From Neglectibacter sp. X58 (GTDB lineage Bacteria; Bacillota; Clostridia; Oscillospirales; Acutalibacteraceae): a stretch of 64,000 nt of DNA. Every line of letters begins with the position of its first letter. The first letter of the stretch is position 1. The notes below the pieces were generated by a model that was not told where the DNA came from, did not search any database, and saw only the letters and a list, made by a program, of their open reading frames with translations. This document shows positions 42,115 to 49,490 of the stretch, in pieces. Position numbers and translations under genes: made by a program. Location: the NCBI RefSeq assembly GCF_009936035.1, contig NZ_QWEO01000001.1:186001-250000 (forward strand). The letters run 5' to 3'.

Positions 42115-43352
42115 AGAAAATGGGTATCTATGAAGAACTGCAGGCCCGGGGGCTGATTGCCCAGGTGACAAACGAGGAGGAAATCCGGGAGATGGTAAAC
42201 GCAGGCAAGGCCACCTTTTATATTGGCTTTGACTGCACTGCCGACAGCCTCACAGCAGGCCACTTTATGGCCCTTACCCTCATGAAGCGCCTGCAGATGG
42301 CAGGGAACAAGCCTATTGCCCTTATCGGCGGCGGCACCACCATGATAGGCGATCCCTCCGGCCGCACAGACATGCGCAAGGTGCTGACAAAGGAGGACAT
42401 CGACTATAACGCCTCTGTTTTCAAGCGCCAGATGGAAAGCTTCATCGAGTTTGGGGAAGGCCCCGGCAAGGCCATGATGCTCAATAATGCCGACTGGCTG
42501 CTGGGCCTCAACTATGTGGAACTGCTGCGGGAGGTGGGACACTGCTTCTCTGTCAACAACATGCTGCGGGCCGAGTGCTACAAGCAGCGCATGGAAAAGG
42601 GCCTGTCCTTTTTAGAGTTTAACTACATGATTATGCAGTCCTATGACTTCTACCACATGTTCCAGCACTATGGCTGCAACATGCAGTTTGGCGGGGACGA
42701 TCAGTGGAGCAATATGCTGGGGGGCACGGAGCTTATCCGTCGGAAGCTTGGCAAGGATGCCCATTGTATGACCATCACCCTGCTGACAGACTCCCAGGGC
42801 AAGAAGATGGGCAAGACAGCGGGCAATGCCGTCTGGCTGGATCCGAACAAGACCTCCCCCTTTGATTTCTATCAGTACTGGCGCAACGTGGATGACGCGG
42901 ACGTGTTTAAGTGCCTGCGTATGCTCACCTTCCTGCCTTTGGAGCAGCTTGACGAGATGAGCGGCTGGGAGGGCAGCCAGTTGAACCAGGCAAAGGAAAT
43001 CCTGGCCTTTGAGCTGACCAAGATGGTGCATGGGGAAGAGGAAGCCCAGAAGGCCCAGGAGGGCGCCCGGGCGCTGTTTGGCGGCGGGGCGAGCACTGCT
43101 AATATGCCCACCACAGAGCTGGCGGAAGAAGATTTGGCTGACGGACAGATTGGCATTTTAGACCTGCTGTTAAAGGCCGGGCTGATTCCCTCCAAGGGCG
43201 AGGGTCGCCGTCTGGTGCAGCAGGGCGGCGTTTCCGTAAATGATGAGAAGGTGACAGACTTTGGGAAAAGCTTCGCGGCCGCGGATTTCGGGCCGGAGGG
43301 GCTAATTATCAAAAAAGGCAAGAAGGTTTTCCACAAGGTGGTTTTGAAATAA
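42111..43352 (+). CDS. tyrS: tyrosyl-tRNA synthetase
   Basis: 413 residues, class I. The HIGH-like region 'SLTAGHFMALTLMKRLQ', 'NADWL', 'YMIMQSYDFYHMF', the tyrosine/ATP site 'QFGGDDQWSNMLGG', the KMSKS-like 'KKMGKTAGN' and a C-terminal S4 domain ('EGRRLVQQGGVSVNDEKVTDFGKSF') are present. It overlaps the GNAT stop by 4 nt and is controlled by the upstream T-box. Confidence 0.97.
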   Translation: MKKMGIYEELQARGLIAQVTNEEEIREMVNAGKATFYIGFDCTADSLTAGHFMALTLMKRLQMAGNKPIALIGGGTTMIGDPSGRTDMRKVLTKEDIDYNASVFKRQMESFIEFGEGPGKAMMLNNADWLLGLNYVELLREVGHCFSVNNMLRAECYKQRMEKGLSFLEFNYMIMQSYDFYHMFQHYGCNMQFGGDDQWSNMLGGTELIRRKLGKDAHCMTITLLTDSQGKKMGKTAGNAVWLDPNKTSPFDFYQYWRNVDDADVFKCLRMLTFLPLEQLDEMSGWEGSQLNQAKEILAFELTKMVHGEEEAQKAQEGARALFGGGASTANMPTTELAEEDLADGQIGILDLLLKAGLIPSKGEGRRLVQQGGVSVNDEKVTDFGKSFAAADFGPEGLIIKKGKKVFHKVVLK

Positions 43353-43360
43353 CCAGCATC

Positions 43361-43401
43361 ATTTAGAATGTGTTTAGCCTGTGGGTAAACACACTCTAAA
43401 A
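43361..43401 (+). terminator. hairpin after tyrS
   Basis: TTTAGAATGTGTTTA pairs with TAAACACACTCTAAA with one mismatch. It has only a short A-rich tail, so it may be a processing or weak termination site. Confidence 0.55.
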
Positions 43402-43492
43402 ATAGTAAAGTTTAGGGCCGCCCTTTACAAAGGGCGGTGGGTTTGGGCGAAGCCCAAGGTCTTTGCTTTCAACTGGCCACCCAAAGCTCAAG
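43402..43492. other. intergenic stretch with two small hairpins
   Basis: CCGCCCTTT/AAAGGGCGG and GGGTT/AAGCCC hairpins between tyrS and the converging fusion gene. No gene is seen. Confidence 0.3.
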
Positions 43493-43541
43493 CAAAAAGC
43501 GCTCCTTTTCCCGCCAGATGGGGGAGAGGGAGCGCTTTCTG
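43493..43541. terminator. bidirectional terminator between tyrS and the GTPase-nuclease gene
   Basis: AAAAAGCGCTCC pairs with GGAGCGCTTTCT, a long stem with A and T runs on both sides. Confidence 0.8.
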
Positions 43542-43646
43542 TGTCCGCGCCTTAAAAATACTAGGTTTTTAGGATGCTTTGCCTGAGAGGCAGGAATAAT
43601 GGCGGACATATAGGGAAAAACCATATACACCTTCTGGTATCAGTGT

Positions 43647-46265
43647 TCAGTTGCGGGCCTTTTCAAAGGCCGCCCGCATGGCCCCGCCCCGGGAAGCTGT
43701 CCGGCTGTCCGCGATAATCCGGGCAATTTCCCCCTGGGTGCGCTCCACCTCTTCCCGCAGCTCCTGGGCGGAAACCCGCAGCGCGCCATGGCCCAGGATA
43801 ATAAGCTGCTCGGCAAAGTCGGCGGTAGCCACCCGCACCCGCTGGCCCTCCCGGGAAAGCTTATAGCTGGCTTTTTCAATGTAAGCGTCGGCTGTTTCCG
43901 CCTCTTTTGTGTAAACCACATGGATGTTGTGATGCCGCGACACCGAGCCAGCGCCTCCCGGCACCTTGTAGGCGTCAAAAACCAGAATCACCCGGTTTTG
44001 CCGAAAGCCCTGGTAATTGCTTAAAATGTCCATCAGCAGATAGCGGGCAGCGTCCAGGTTTTCCTTTGCCACCTCATTTAAATCCTTCCAGGCAAAAATC
44101 ATGTTGTAGCCGTCCACCAGCAGGTACTCCGGCCCTGCTTCCGGGACAGGCACAGTTATCTTTCCCTGGGAAGTGTCCCGGGCTGGCTTGGGAGGCGGCT
44201 GAAAGGCCCGGGGCTTTACAGCGCCATAGGTCTTTTCAAAAATGGCCTGCAATTCATTGTCCAGGGCAAGCCCCCTGGCAGAGGAGGTCTGCTGCCTGAG
44301 AGCAGGGGCAGGCTGGGAAGGCTCTTCCGAAGCAGGGGCTAGCAGGTCGAGAGAGGGCAGGTGCATATGGCTCTCCACCTCATGCCAGGGCACCTGGAAG
44401 CCGGACCCATGGGCACAGAATACAGAACCAGGGGGATCCTCCAAATCCCCTTCTGGATCGTATCCCGTTTCCGTCACAATTTTTTCCTGCTCCCCGCAGG
44501 GCAGATAACCGTTTACAGTGCAGGAGAGCCTGCCGTGTCCCTTGGTATAGGCGGCAAACTCCAAGGCATAGTCTCCAAAAGCTGCCACAGGCACCCGGGC
44601 GGAAAGAAGAGCCTCGCCTCCTGCTGTCTCCGGCGGATCGCTTTCCCCGCCCATGCGCTGGATGTCTGTCAGCGCCCGCCCAAGGCTTCCCTCAGGCAGC
44701 TCCATCCGCAATGCGTACCACGGCTCCAGCAGCACGCTTTCCGCCTTCATCAGCCCATGGCGCACAGCTCGGTAGGTGGCCTGGCGGAAGTCCCCGCCCT
44801 CTGTGTGCTTTTCGTGTGCCCTGCCCGCCACCAGGGTGATTTTCATGTCCGTAATGGCAGAGCCGGTCAGCACGCCCTTGTAAGTCTTTTCTCCCAGATG
44901 GGTCAGCACCAGCCGCTGCCAGTTCCTGTCTAAACGATCCTCAGAGCAGGACGAGGCAAACACCAGCCCGCTGCCTAAGGGCAGCGGCTCCAGCAGCAGA
45001 TGCACCTCCGCATAGTGGCGCAAAGGCTCAAAGTGCCCCACGCCCTCCACAGGGCCTTTGATAGTTTCCCGGTACACCACGTGCCCTGGGCCGAAATCCA
45101 CCTCAATGCCAAAGCGGTCATGAATCACCCGCTTTAAGATTTCCGCCTGCACCCTTCCCATCAGCCGCAGGTGGATTTCCCCCAAAGCCTCGTTCCACTC
45201 CAGGTGAAGCTGGGGATCCTCCTCCTCAAGCTGCCGCAGCTTTGGCAGCACGGCATGGGGCTGCGCGCCCTCCGGCAGCAAAAGCTGGTAGGTGAGGGCT
45301 GGCTCCAGCACAGGGGCCGCCCAGGCCCCCTCTTTTCCCAGGGACTGTCCTGGATAGGTGGTGGAAAGGCCCACAGCGGCACATACAGTCCCTGGGCCGG
45401 CCTTGTCTGCCGCTGTAAATTTTGCCCCGGAATAAATGCGGATCTGGTCGATTTTTTCTTCTCCCCCCGGCAGGGGCAGGGTAGATTTTACCGGCAGTTC
45501 CCCTCCCGTCACCTTTATGTGGGTCAGCCGCGTGCCTTGGCTGTCCCGGGAAATTTTAAACACCCGGGCGGAAAATGCCTCTCCCCACTGGGGGCGGGGG
45601 GCAAAGCGGGCAAGGCCTGCGAGAAGCTCCCGCACCCCCTGGGTTTTCAGGGCCGCGCCAAAATAGCAGGGGAAGCACCGGCGGGATTCCACCAGCCTCT
45701 GGAGGGTGCCATCAGAAAGGGCGCCCGTCTCCAGATATTCCCCCAGGGCCGCCTCGTCCCCCAGGGCGGCTTCCTCCCAGAAACCCTCCTGCCCAAAGGC
45801 GGAAAAGTCTGTGACAGCGTCGGAAAGAGAGCCTTTCAGCCGGGCCAGCAGCGCCTCCCGGTCAACAGGCTGATCCATCTTGTTGAGGAAGAGGAAAACA
45901 GGGATATGGTGCTTTTCCAAAAGCCGCCACAAGGTCAGGGTGTGGCCCTGGAGGCCGTCCGGCGCAGAGATAACCAGGATGGCGCAGTCCAGCACCTGCA
46001 AGGTGCGCTCTGCCTCGGCAGAGAAGTCCACATGGCCGGGAGTGTCCAGCAAGGTGATTTCCACGTCCTGCAAGGGCAGCACTGCCTGTTTGGAAAAAAT
46101 GGTGATGCCCCGCTCCCGCTCCAGCTCATGGGTGTCCAGAAAGGCATCAGCATGATCAACCCGGCCCAGGCTGCGCAAAGCGCCGCCTAAATAGAGCATG
46201 GCTTCTGATAAAGTGGTTTTTCCCGCGTCCACATGCGCCAGGATGCCGGCGGTCAGCTTGCGCAT
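43647..46265 (-). CDS. TetM-like translational GTPase fused to a C-terminal Rae1/YacP-type NYN nuclease domain
   Basis: 872 residues. Residues 1 to about 640 follow the EF-G/TetM ribosomal-protection architecture: G1 'AHVDAGKTT', G2 'RERGITI', G3 'DTPGHVDF', G4 'NKMD', then domains II-V. After a linker of about 70 Pro/Ala-rich residues, from about residue 713 comes a NYN/PIN-like domain ('LLVDGYNMIFAWKDL', 'VILVFDAYKVPG', 'KEAETADAYIEKAS', 'RVATADFAEQLIILGHGALRVSAQEL') typical of YacP. In Bacillus, YacP (Rae1) is a ribosome-associated endonuclease that cleaves mRNA at the A site. Both activities appear intact by motif. GGAAAGGGG precedes ATG 46265. It is not by itself evidence of tetracycline resistance. 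It is monocistronic, with no mobile genes nearby. Confidence 0.9.
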   Translation of the reverse strand: MRKLTAGILAHVDAGKTTLSEAMLYLGGALRSLGRVDHADAFLDTHELERERGITIFSKQAVLPLQDVEITLLDTPGHVDFSAEAERTLQVLDCAILVISAPDGLQGHTLTLWRLLEKHHIPVFLFLNKMDQPVDREALLARLKGSLSDAVTDFSAFGQEGFWEEAALGDEAALGEYLETGALSDGTLQRLVESRRCFPCYFGAALKTQGVRELLAGLARFAPRPQWGEAFSARVFKISRDSQGTRLTHIKVTGGELPVKSTLPLPGGEEKIDQIRIYSGAKFTAADKAGPGTVCAAVGLSTTYPGQSLGKEGAWAAPVLEPALTYQLLLPEGAQPHAVLPKLRQLEEEDPQLHLEWNEALGEIHLRLMGRVQAEILKRVIHDRFGIEVDFGPGHVVYRETIKGPVEGVGHFEPLRHYAEVHLLLEPLPLGSGLVFASSCSEDRLDRNWQRLVLTHLGEKTYKGVLTGSAITDMKITLVAGRAHEKHTEGGDFRQATYRAVRHGLMKAESVLLEPWYALRMELPEGSLGRALTDIQRMGGESDPPETAGGEALLSARVPVAAFGDYALEFAAYTKGHGRLSCTVNGYLPCGEQEKIVTETGYDPEGDLEDPPGSVFCAHGSGFQVPWHEVESHMHLPSLDLLAPASEEPSQPAPALRQQTSSARGLALDNELQAIFEKTYGAVKPRAFQPPPKPARDTSQGKITVPVPEAGPEYLLVDGYNMIFAWKDLNEVAKENLDAARYLLMDILSNYQGFRQNRVILVFDAYKVPGGAGSVSRHHNIHVVYTKEAETADAYIEKASYKLSREGQRVRVATADFAEQLIILGHGALRVSAQELREEVERTQGEIARIIADSRTASRGGAMRAAFEKARN

Positions 46266-46413
46266 AAAGTTCCCCTTTCCCGAATTCGTAATGCTTATAA
46301 GTATACCACGGATCAGGAAAAACCGCAACGCGCAGGGAAGTAAAAAGGGGCGGGGAGAAGGAGGGAAAATTTGCCCATATTTCCACTTGACTTGCAGGCT
46401 GTACGTGGCAAAA

Positions 46414-46453
46414 GGATTGTCACCTTGCTGTTCTTTCGCTATGTTGACAATCC
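46414..46453 (+). promoter_or_regulatory. probable BirA (biotin) operator
   Basis: GGATTGTCA (46414-46422) and TGACAATCC (46445-46453) form a perfect 9-bp inverted repeat with a 22-bp spacer, similar in layout to Firmicutes BirA operators (TTGTTAAC-like arms). The right arm overlaps the -35 TTGACA (46444-46449); a possible -10 is TACTGT (46468-46473). BirA with a DNA-binding domain is the first gene downstream. Confidence 0.65.
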
Positions 46454-46541
46454 AGCCCCTGGTATGGTACTGTATAGCTGCCGGCAATATTGTATAAAAT
46501 GAAGATTATCCGGATATTTTTTGAGAAAGGGGGCGGCCCTC

Positions 46542-47549
46542 ATGGACGCTGCCGATAAGGTGCTGGAGCTTTTGCAGGAGGCCAGAGGCCCGGTTTCCGG
46601 GGAGCATATGGCCCAAAGGCTGGGCGTAACCCGCAACACAGTGTGGAAGGCTGTGAAACATCTGCGGGAGGCAGGATATGAAATATCCGCCGTAACGAAC
46701 CAAGGGTATCGGCTTTTGTCAGAAAGCGACGTGCTCAGCGCCGGAAACATCCGGCGGCAGTTGGAACCCCAGGCCTCCATAGCGGCAATTGACGTGCGGG
46801 AAAGCGTAACCTCCACCAACACCGTCCTGAAGGATCTGGCGGAGCACGGAGGCCGGGAAGGCATGGTGGTTATCGCCCAAAGGCAGACCATGGGCAAGGG
46901 CAGGCTGGGCCGATCCTTCTATTCCCCCCAGGGCGGCGGGCTGTATATGAGCGTCCTGCTGCGGCCCCGCTTTTCCGCTGAGGAGGCCCTCTCTATCACA
47001 ACGGCTGCGGCAGTGGCGGTAGCCCGTGCCATTGACGATGTGACAGGGGAGAGGGCCATGATCAAATGGGTGAACGATGTATACTTCCATGGCAGGAAGG
47101 TCTGCGGCATCCTGACGGAAGCCTCCGTAGACTTTGAAAACAGCGGCCTGCATTATGCGGTGCTGGGCATGGGGGTAAACCTTACCGAGCCGGAGGGCGG
47201 CTTCCCCGGGGAGGTGGCCCAGGTGGCAGGGGCGCTGTTTGCGGGAAAGGCCCCTGCCGGATCCCGGCCCCAATTGGCCGCCGCCATTCTCAACCGCTTT
47301 TTTGCTTACTACCAGGCCCTGCCCCGGCGCACCTTTATGGAAGAATACCGCTCCCGCTCCTTGCTCACTGGAATGGACATCACCTTCATGGAGGGAGAAT
47401 CCCAGCGGGAAGGCACTGTGCTGGGCGTGGATGAAGAGGCGCGGCTGCTTGTCAGGCTGCCAGACGGCAGCAAGAAAGTCTTTGGCGCAGGGGAAGTGAA
47501 TATCAAACGGGATTTCCTCCAGCGCCTGCGCAGGGAAAAATCTGTATAG
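46542..47549 (+). CDS. birA: bifunctional biotin-protein ligase and biotin repressor
   Basis: 335 residues. N-terminal helix-turn-helix ('VSGEHMAQRLGVTRNTVWKAVKHLREAGYEI'), central ligase domain with 'QTMGKGRLGRSFYSPQGGGLYMS' (biotinyl-AMP loop), 'KWVNDVYFHGRKVCGILTE' and a C-terminal SH3-like domain. It attaches biotin to carboxylases and, when holding biotinyl-AMP, represses biotin genes. The start ATG 46542 follows AAAGGGGGCG. It is in an operon with bioY; an inverted-repeat operator lies at the promoter. Confidence 0.95.
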   Translation: MDAADKVLELLQEARGPVSGEHMAQRLGVTRNTVWKAVKHLREAGYEISAVTNQGYRLLSESDVLSAGNIRRQLEPQASIAAIDVRESVTSTNTVLKDLAEHGGREGMVVIAQRQTMGKGRLGRSFYSPQGGGLYMSVLLRPRFSAEEALSITTAAAVAVARAIDDVTGERAMIKWVNDVYFHGRKVCGILTEASVDFENSGLHYAVLGMGVNLTEPEGGFPGEVAQVAGALFAGKAPAGSRPQLAAAILNRFFAYYQALPRRTFMEEYRSRSLLTGMDITFMEGESQREGTVLGVDEEARLLVRLPDGSKKVFGAGEVNIKRDFLQRLRREKSV

Positions 47550-47567
47550 AAAAAAGGGAGGAAGAAC

Positions 47568-48122
47568 ATGAAAATCGTGTTTAAAAGCAGGAACCAGAAA
47601 ATTGTAATGACAGGGATGTGCGCCGCGCTGCTGGCGGTTCTGTCCCAAATCTCCATCCCTCTGCCCACCGGGGTGCCCGTCACCCTGCAAACCTTTGCGG
47701 TAGCCCTGTGCGGCTACATACTTGGCCCCGGGCTGGGCACGCTCTCCGTTGTGGTCTATCTGGCGATGGGCGCTGTGGGCCTTCCGGTATTCGCCGGATT
47801 CAGCGGCGGGCTGGGGGCCTTCATGGGCATGGCAGGAGGCTTTTTGTGGGGCTTCCTGGGGATGGCTTTTCTCTGCGGGCTGGGGGCAAGGCAGGGCAAC
47901 CGCCTGATAGCAATTGCCCTGGGAACAGCAGGGCTGCTGATATGCCATGTGTGCGGCGTGGCTCAGTTTGCGCTGCTCACCGGCTCCACACCCCTGCAGG
48001 CAACTGCAGCTGTCTCTGTGCCCTACTTAATCAAAGATGTAATCTCCGTAGCCCTAGCCTGCTTTGCCGCCCTGGCAGTTCTCATGAGCCTGAAGCGCGC
48101 CCATCTGGTGGATTCCTTATGA
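47568..48122 (+). CDS. bioY: biotin transporter BioY (ECF S component)
   Basis: 184 residues, six helices. BioY motifs: 'ISIPLPTGVPVTLQTFAVALCGYILGPGLGTLSVVVYLAMGAVGLPVFAGFSGG' near the N-terminus and a GG-rich turn. It binds biotin in the membrane and works with the shared EcfAAT module, not present here. GGGAGGAAG precedes the ATG. It is 18 bp after birA, so biotin uptake is probably repressed by BirA. Confidence 0.95.
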   Translation: MKIVFKSRNQKIVMTGMCAALLAVLSQISIPLPTGVPVTLQTFAVALCGYILGPGLGTLSVVVYLAMGAVGLPVFAGFSGGLGAFMGMAGGFLWGFLGMAFLCGLGARQGNRLIAIALGTAGLLICHVCGVAQFALLTGSTPLQATAAVSVPYLIKDVISVALACFAALAVLMSLKRAHLVDSL

Positions 48123-48514
48123 GGGAGATACGAGGGCACCACCTGTTCTGCATGGCGCTGTTTGCCGGGCATGGCTACAGCCAGGAGTTTGTGGAAAATA
48201 TGGCGGCAGTTATCCGGGAATTGGAAGAGGGGGAAAGCTTCTGCCTTGTCTCCCGTCAGGATTCTGTCTGCGCCGCCTGCCCGAACCTTCTGCCGGACGG
48301 AGGCTGCACCCACGGCACAGAGGACGTGTTGGCCCGGGATGCGGCTGCGTTCCAGGTGCTGGGGCTGGCCCCCGGCCAGGAGGCAGGCTGGGAGGAAACG
48401 CGCAGCCTCCTGCAAAACGTAACCGCGGATGGCTTCAAACAGGTGTGCGGCGGATGCCGCTGGGCAAGGGAAGGGCTTTGCTCTTTGGCACTTTTACAGA
48501 AGCAGCTCAGGTGA
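48119..48514 (+). CDS. DUF1284 cysteine-rich protein
   Basis: 131 residues. The N-terminal 'REIRGHHLFCMALFAGHGYSQEFVENM' is the DUF1284 signature, followed by cysteine pairs 'CAACPNLLPDGGC' and 'CGGCRWAREGLC', which could bind an iron-sulfur cluster or zinc. The function is unknown. It overlaps bioY by 4 nt (ATGA), so it is probably expressed with the biotin operon; whether it has a role in biotin metabolism is open. It is followed by a terminator. Confidence 0.85.
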   Translation: MREIRGHHLFCMALFAGHGYSQEFVENMAAVIRELEEGESFCLVSRQDSVCAACPNLLPDGGCTHGTEDVLARDAAAFQVLGLAPGQEAGWEETRSLLQNVTADGFKQVCGGCRWAREGLCSLALLQKQLR

Positions 48515-48530
48515 ACTTGGTGATTTTACC

Positions 48531-48583
48531 GAAAGAGAGGGAAGCTTTTCCGGCGCGCTGGAAAAACCTCCCTCTCTTTTTGT
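48531..48583 (+). terminator. terminator of the birA-bioY operon
   Basis: GAAAGAGAGGGA pairs with TCCCTCTCTTTTTG in a long, partly interrupted stem. Confidence 0.85.
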
Positions 48584-48754
48584 AAATTGGGCCTTGCTTT
48601 CAGAGAAAAAATAGGTTAAAATAAGAGCAAAATGATTCAAAAATTGCCAAAAAAGTGGAATGCCCTGCTTCTAAATATGGGCCATGTAGCTATAGAAAGC
48701 CATAGCCCTTGTGTGGAATGGCAAATTGTACAAATTCAATCGTTCTCTTAATAT

Positions 48755-48803
48755 TGATATATCATAGCTGACAATTTACTTTCCATGGAGATTGTGTTAA
48801 AAT
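48755..48803 (+). promoter_or_regulatory. promoter region of rex
   Basis: TTTACT (48775-48780), 17-bp spacer, TAAAAT (48798-48803). A perfect TGATATATCA palindrome lies at 48755-48764, and TTGTACAA at 48726-48733. Rex commonly controls its own gene and adhE, but neither site is a clear match to the TTGTTAA-type Rex box. The surrounding 48590-48830 stretch is AT-rich with no gene. Confidence 0.45.
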
Positions 48804-48832
48804 ATTATCAAAGTTAGGAAAGGGGTGAAAAA

Positions 48833-49468
48833 ATGCCGGGCCGGAGTGTATCAAAGCAAACCCTCTCGCGGCTGCCTGCATACCTGCATTACCTGCAAAG
48901 CCTGCCGGAGGAAGCCGGGCGGTACATTTCGGCAACAGCCGTAGCAGAGGCGCTGGGCCTCAACGATGTGGTGGTGCGCAAGGATCTGGCTGCTGTCAGC
49001 AGCTCGGGCAGGCCCAAGGTAGGATATGTCCGCGCAAAGCTTATAGGAGAGCTGGAACACTTCCTTGGCTATGACAACACCCAGGACGCCATCCTGGTAG
49101 GGGCCGGCAAGCTTGGCAGGGCGCTCCTGTCCTATGACGTTTTCCCTCAGTACGGGCTGAACATCCTGGCGGGCTTTGACATCGATCCGCCGGAAGGCCT
49201 GGAGGAGGGGGGGAAGAAGATACTGCCCATGGAGAAGCTGCCGAACCTGTGCAGGCGCATGAAGGTGCGCATCGGCATTATTACGGTGCCGGGGGAATCT
49301 GCCCAGGAAGTGTGCGACAGGCTCACCAGCAGCGGCATCCTGGCAGTGTGGAATTTCTCGAACGTCCATCTCAGCGTCCCTGAAGGGGTTCTGGTCCAGA
49401 ATGAAAATATGGCGGTGTCCCTTGCCATACTTTCCAATCACTTAAAAGAAAGGTTCAGCACAAAATAA
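48833..49468 (+). CDS. rex: redox-sensing transcriptional repressor Rex
   Basis: 211 residues. N-terminal winged helix ('KQTLSRLPAYLHYLQSL', 'GLNDVVVRKDLAAVSSSGRPKVGY') and a Rossmann domain ('DAILVGAGKLGRALL', 'NILAGFDIDP'). It senses the NADH/NAD ratio and represses fermentation genes when NADH is low. GGAAAGGGG precedes ATG 48833. It lies 22 bp before adhE, a standard Rex target, and upstream of hydrogenase genes. Confidence 0.95.
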   Translation: MPGRSVSKQTLSRLPAYLHYLQSLPEEAGRYISATAVAEALGLNDVVVRKDLAAVSSSGRPKVGYVRAKLIGELEHFLGYDNTQDAILVGAGKLGRALLSYDVFPQYGLNILAGFDIDPPEGLEEGGKKILPMEKLPNLCRRMKVRIGIITVPGESAQEVCDRLTSSGILAVWNFSNVHLSVPEGVLVQNENMAVSLAILSNHLKERFSTK

Positions 49469-49490
49469 ACAGCAAAGGATGAGTGATTTC

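Noticed and set aside
43647-46265. Calling the fusion protein a tetracycline-resistance determinant
   Set aside because: It has the ribosomal-protection fold, but the nuclease fusion, chromosomal context and lack of mobile genes do not support a resistance call.
48755-48803. A confident Rex operator at the rex promoter
   Set aside because: The TGATATATCA and TTGTACAA palindromes do not fit the Rex consensus closely enough; noted only as promoter context.
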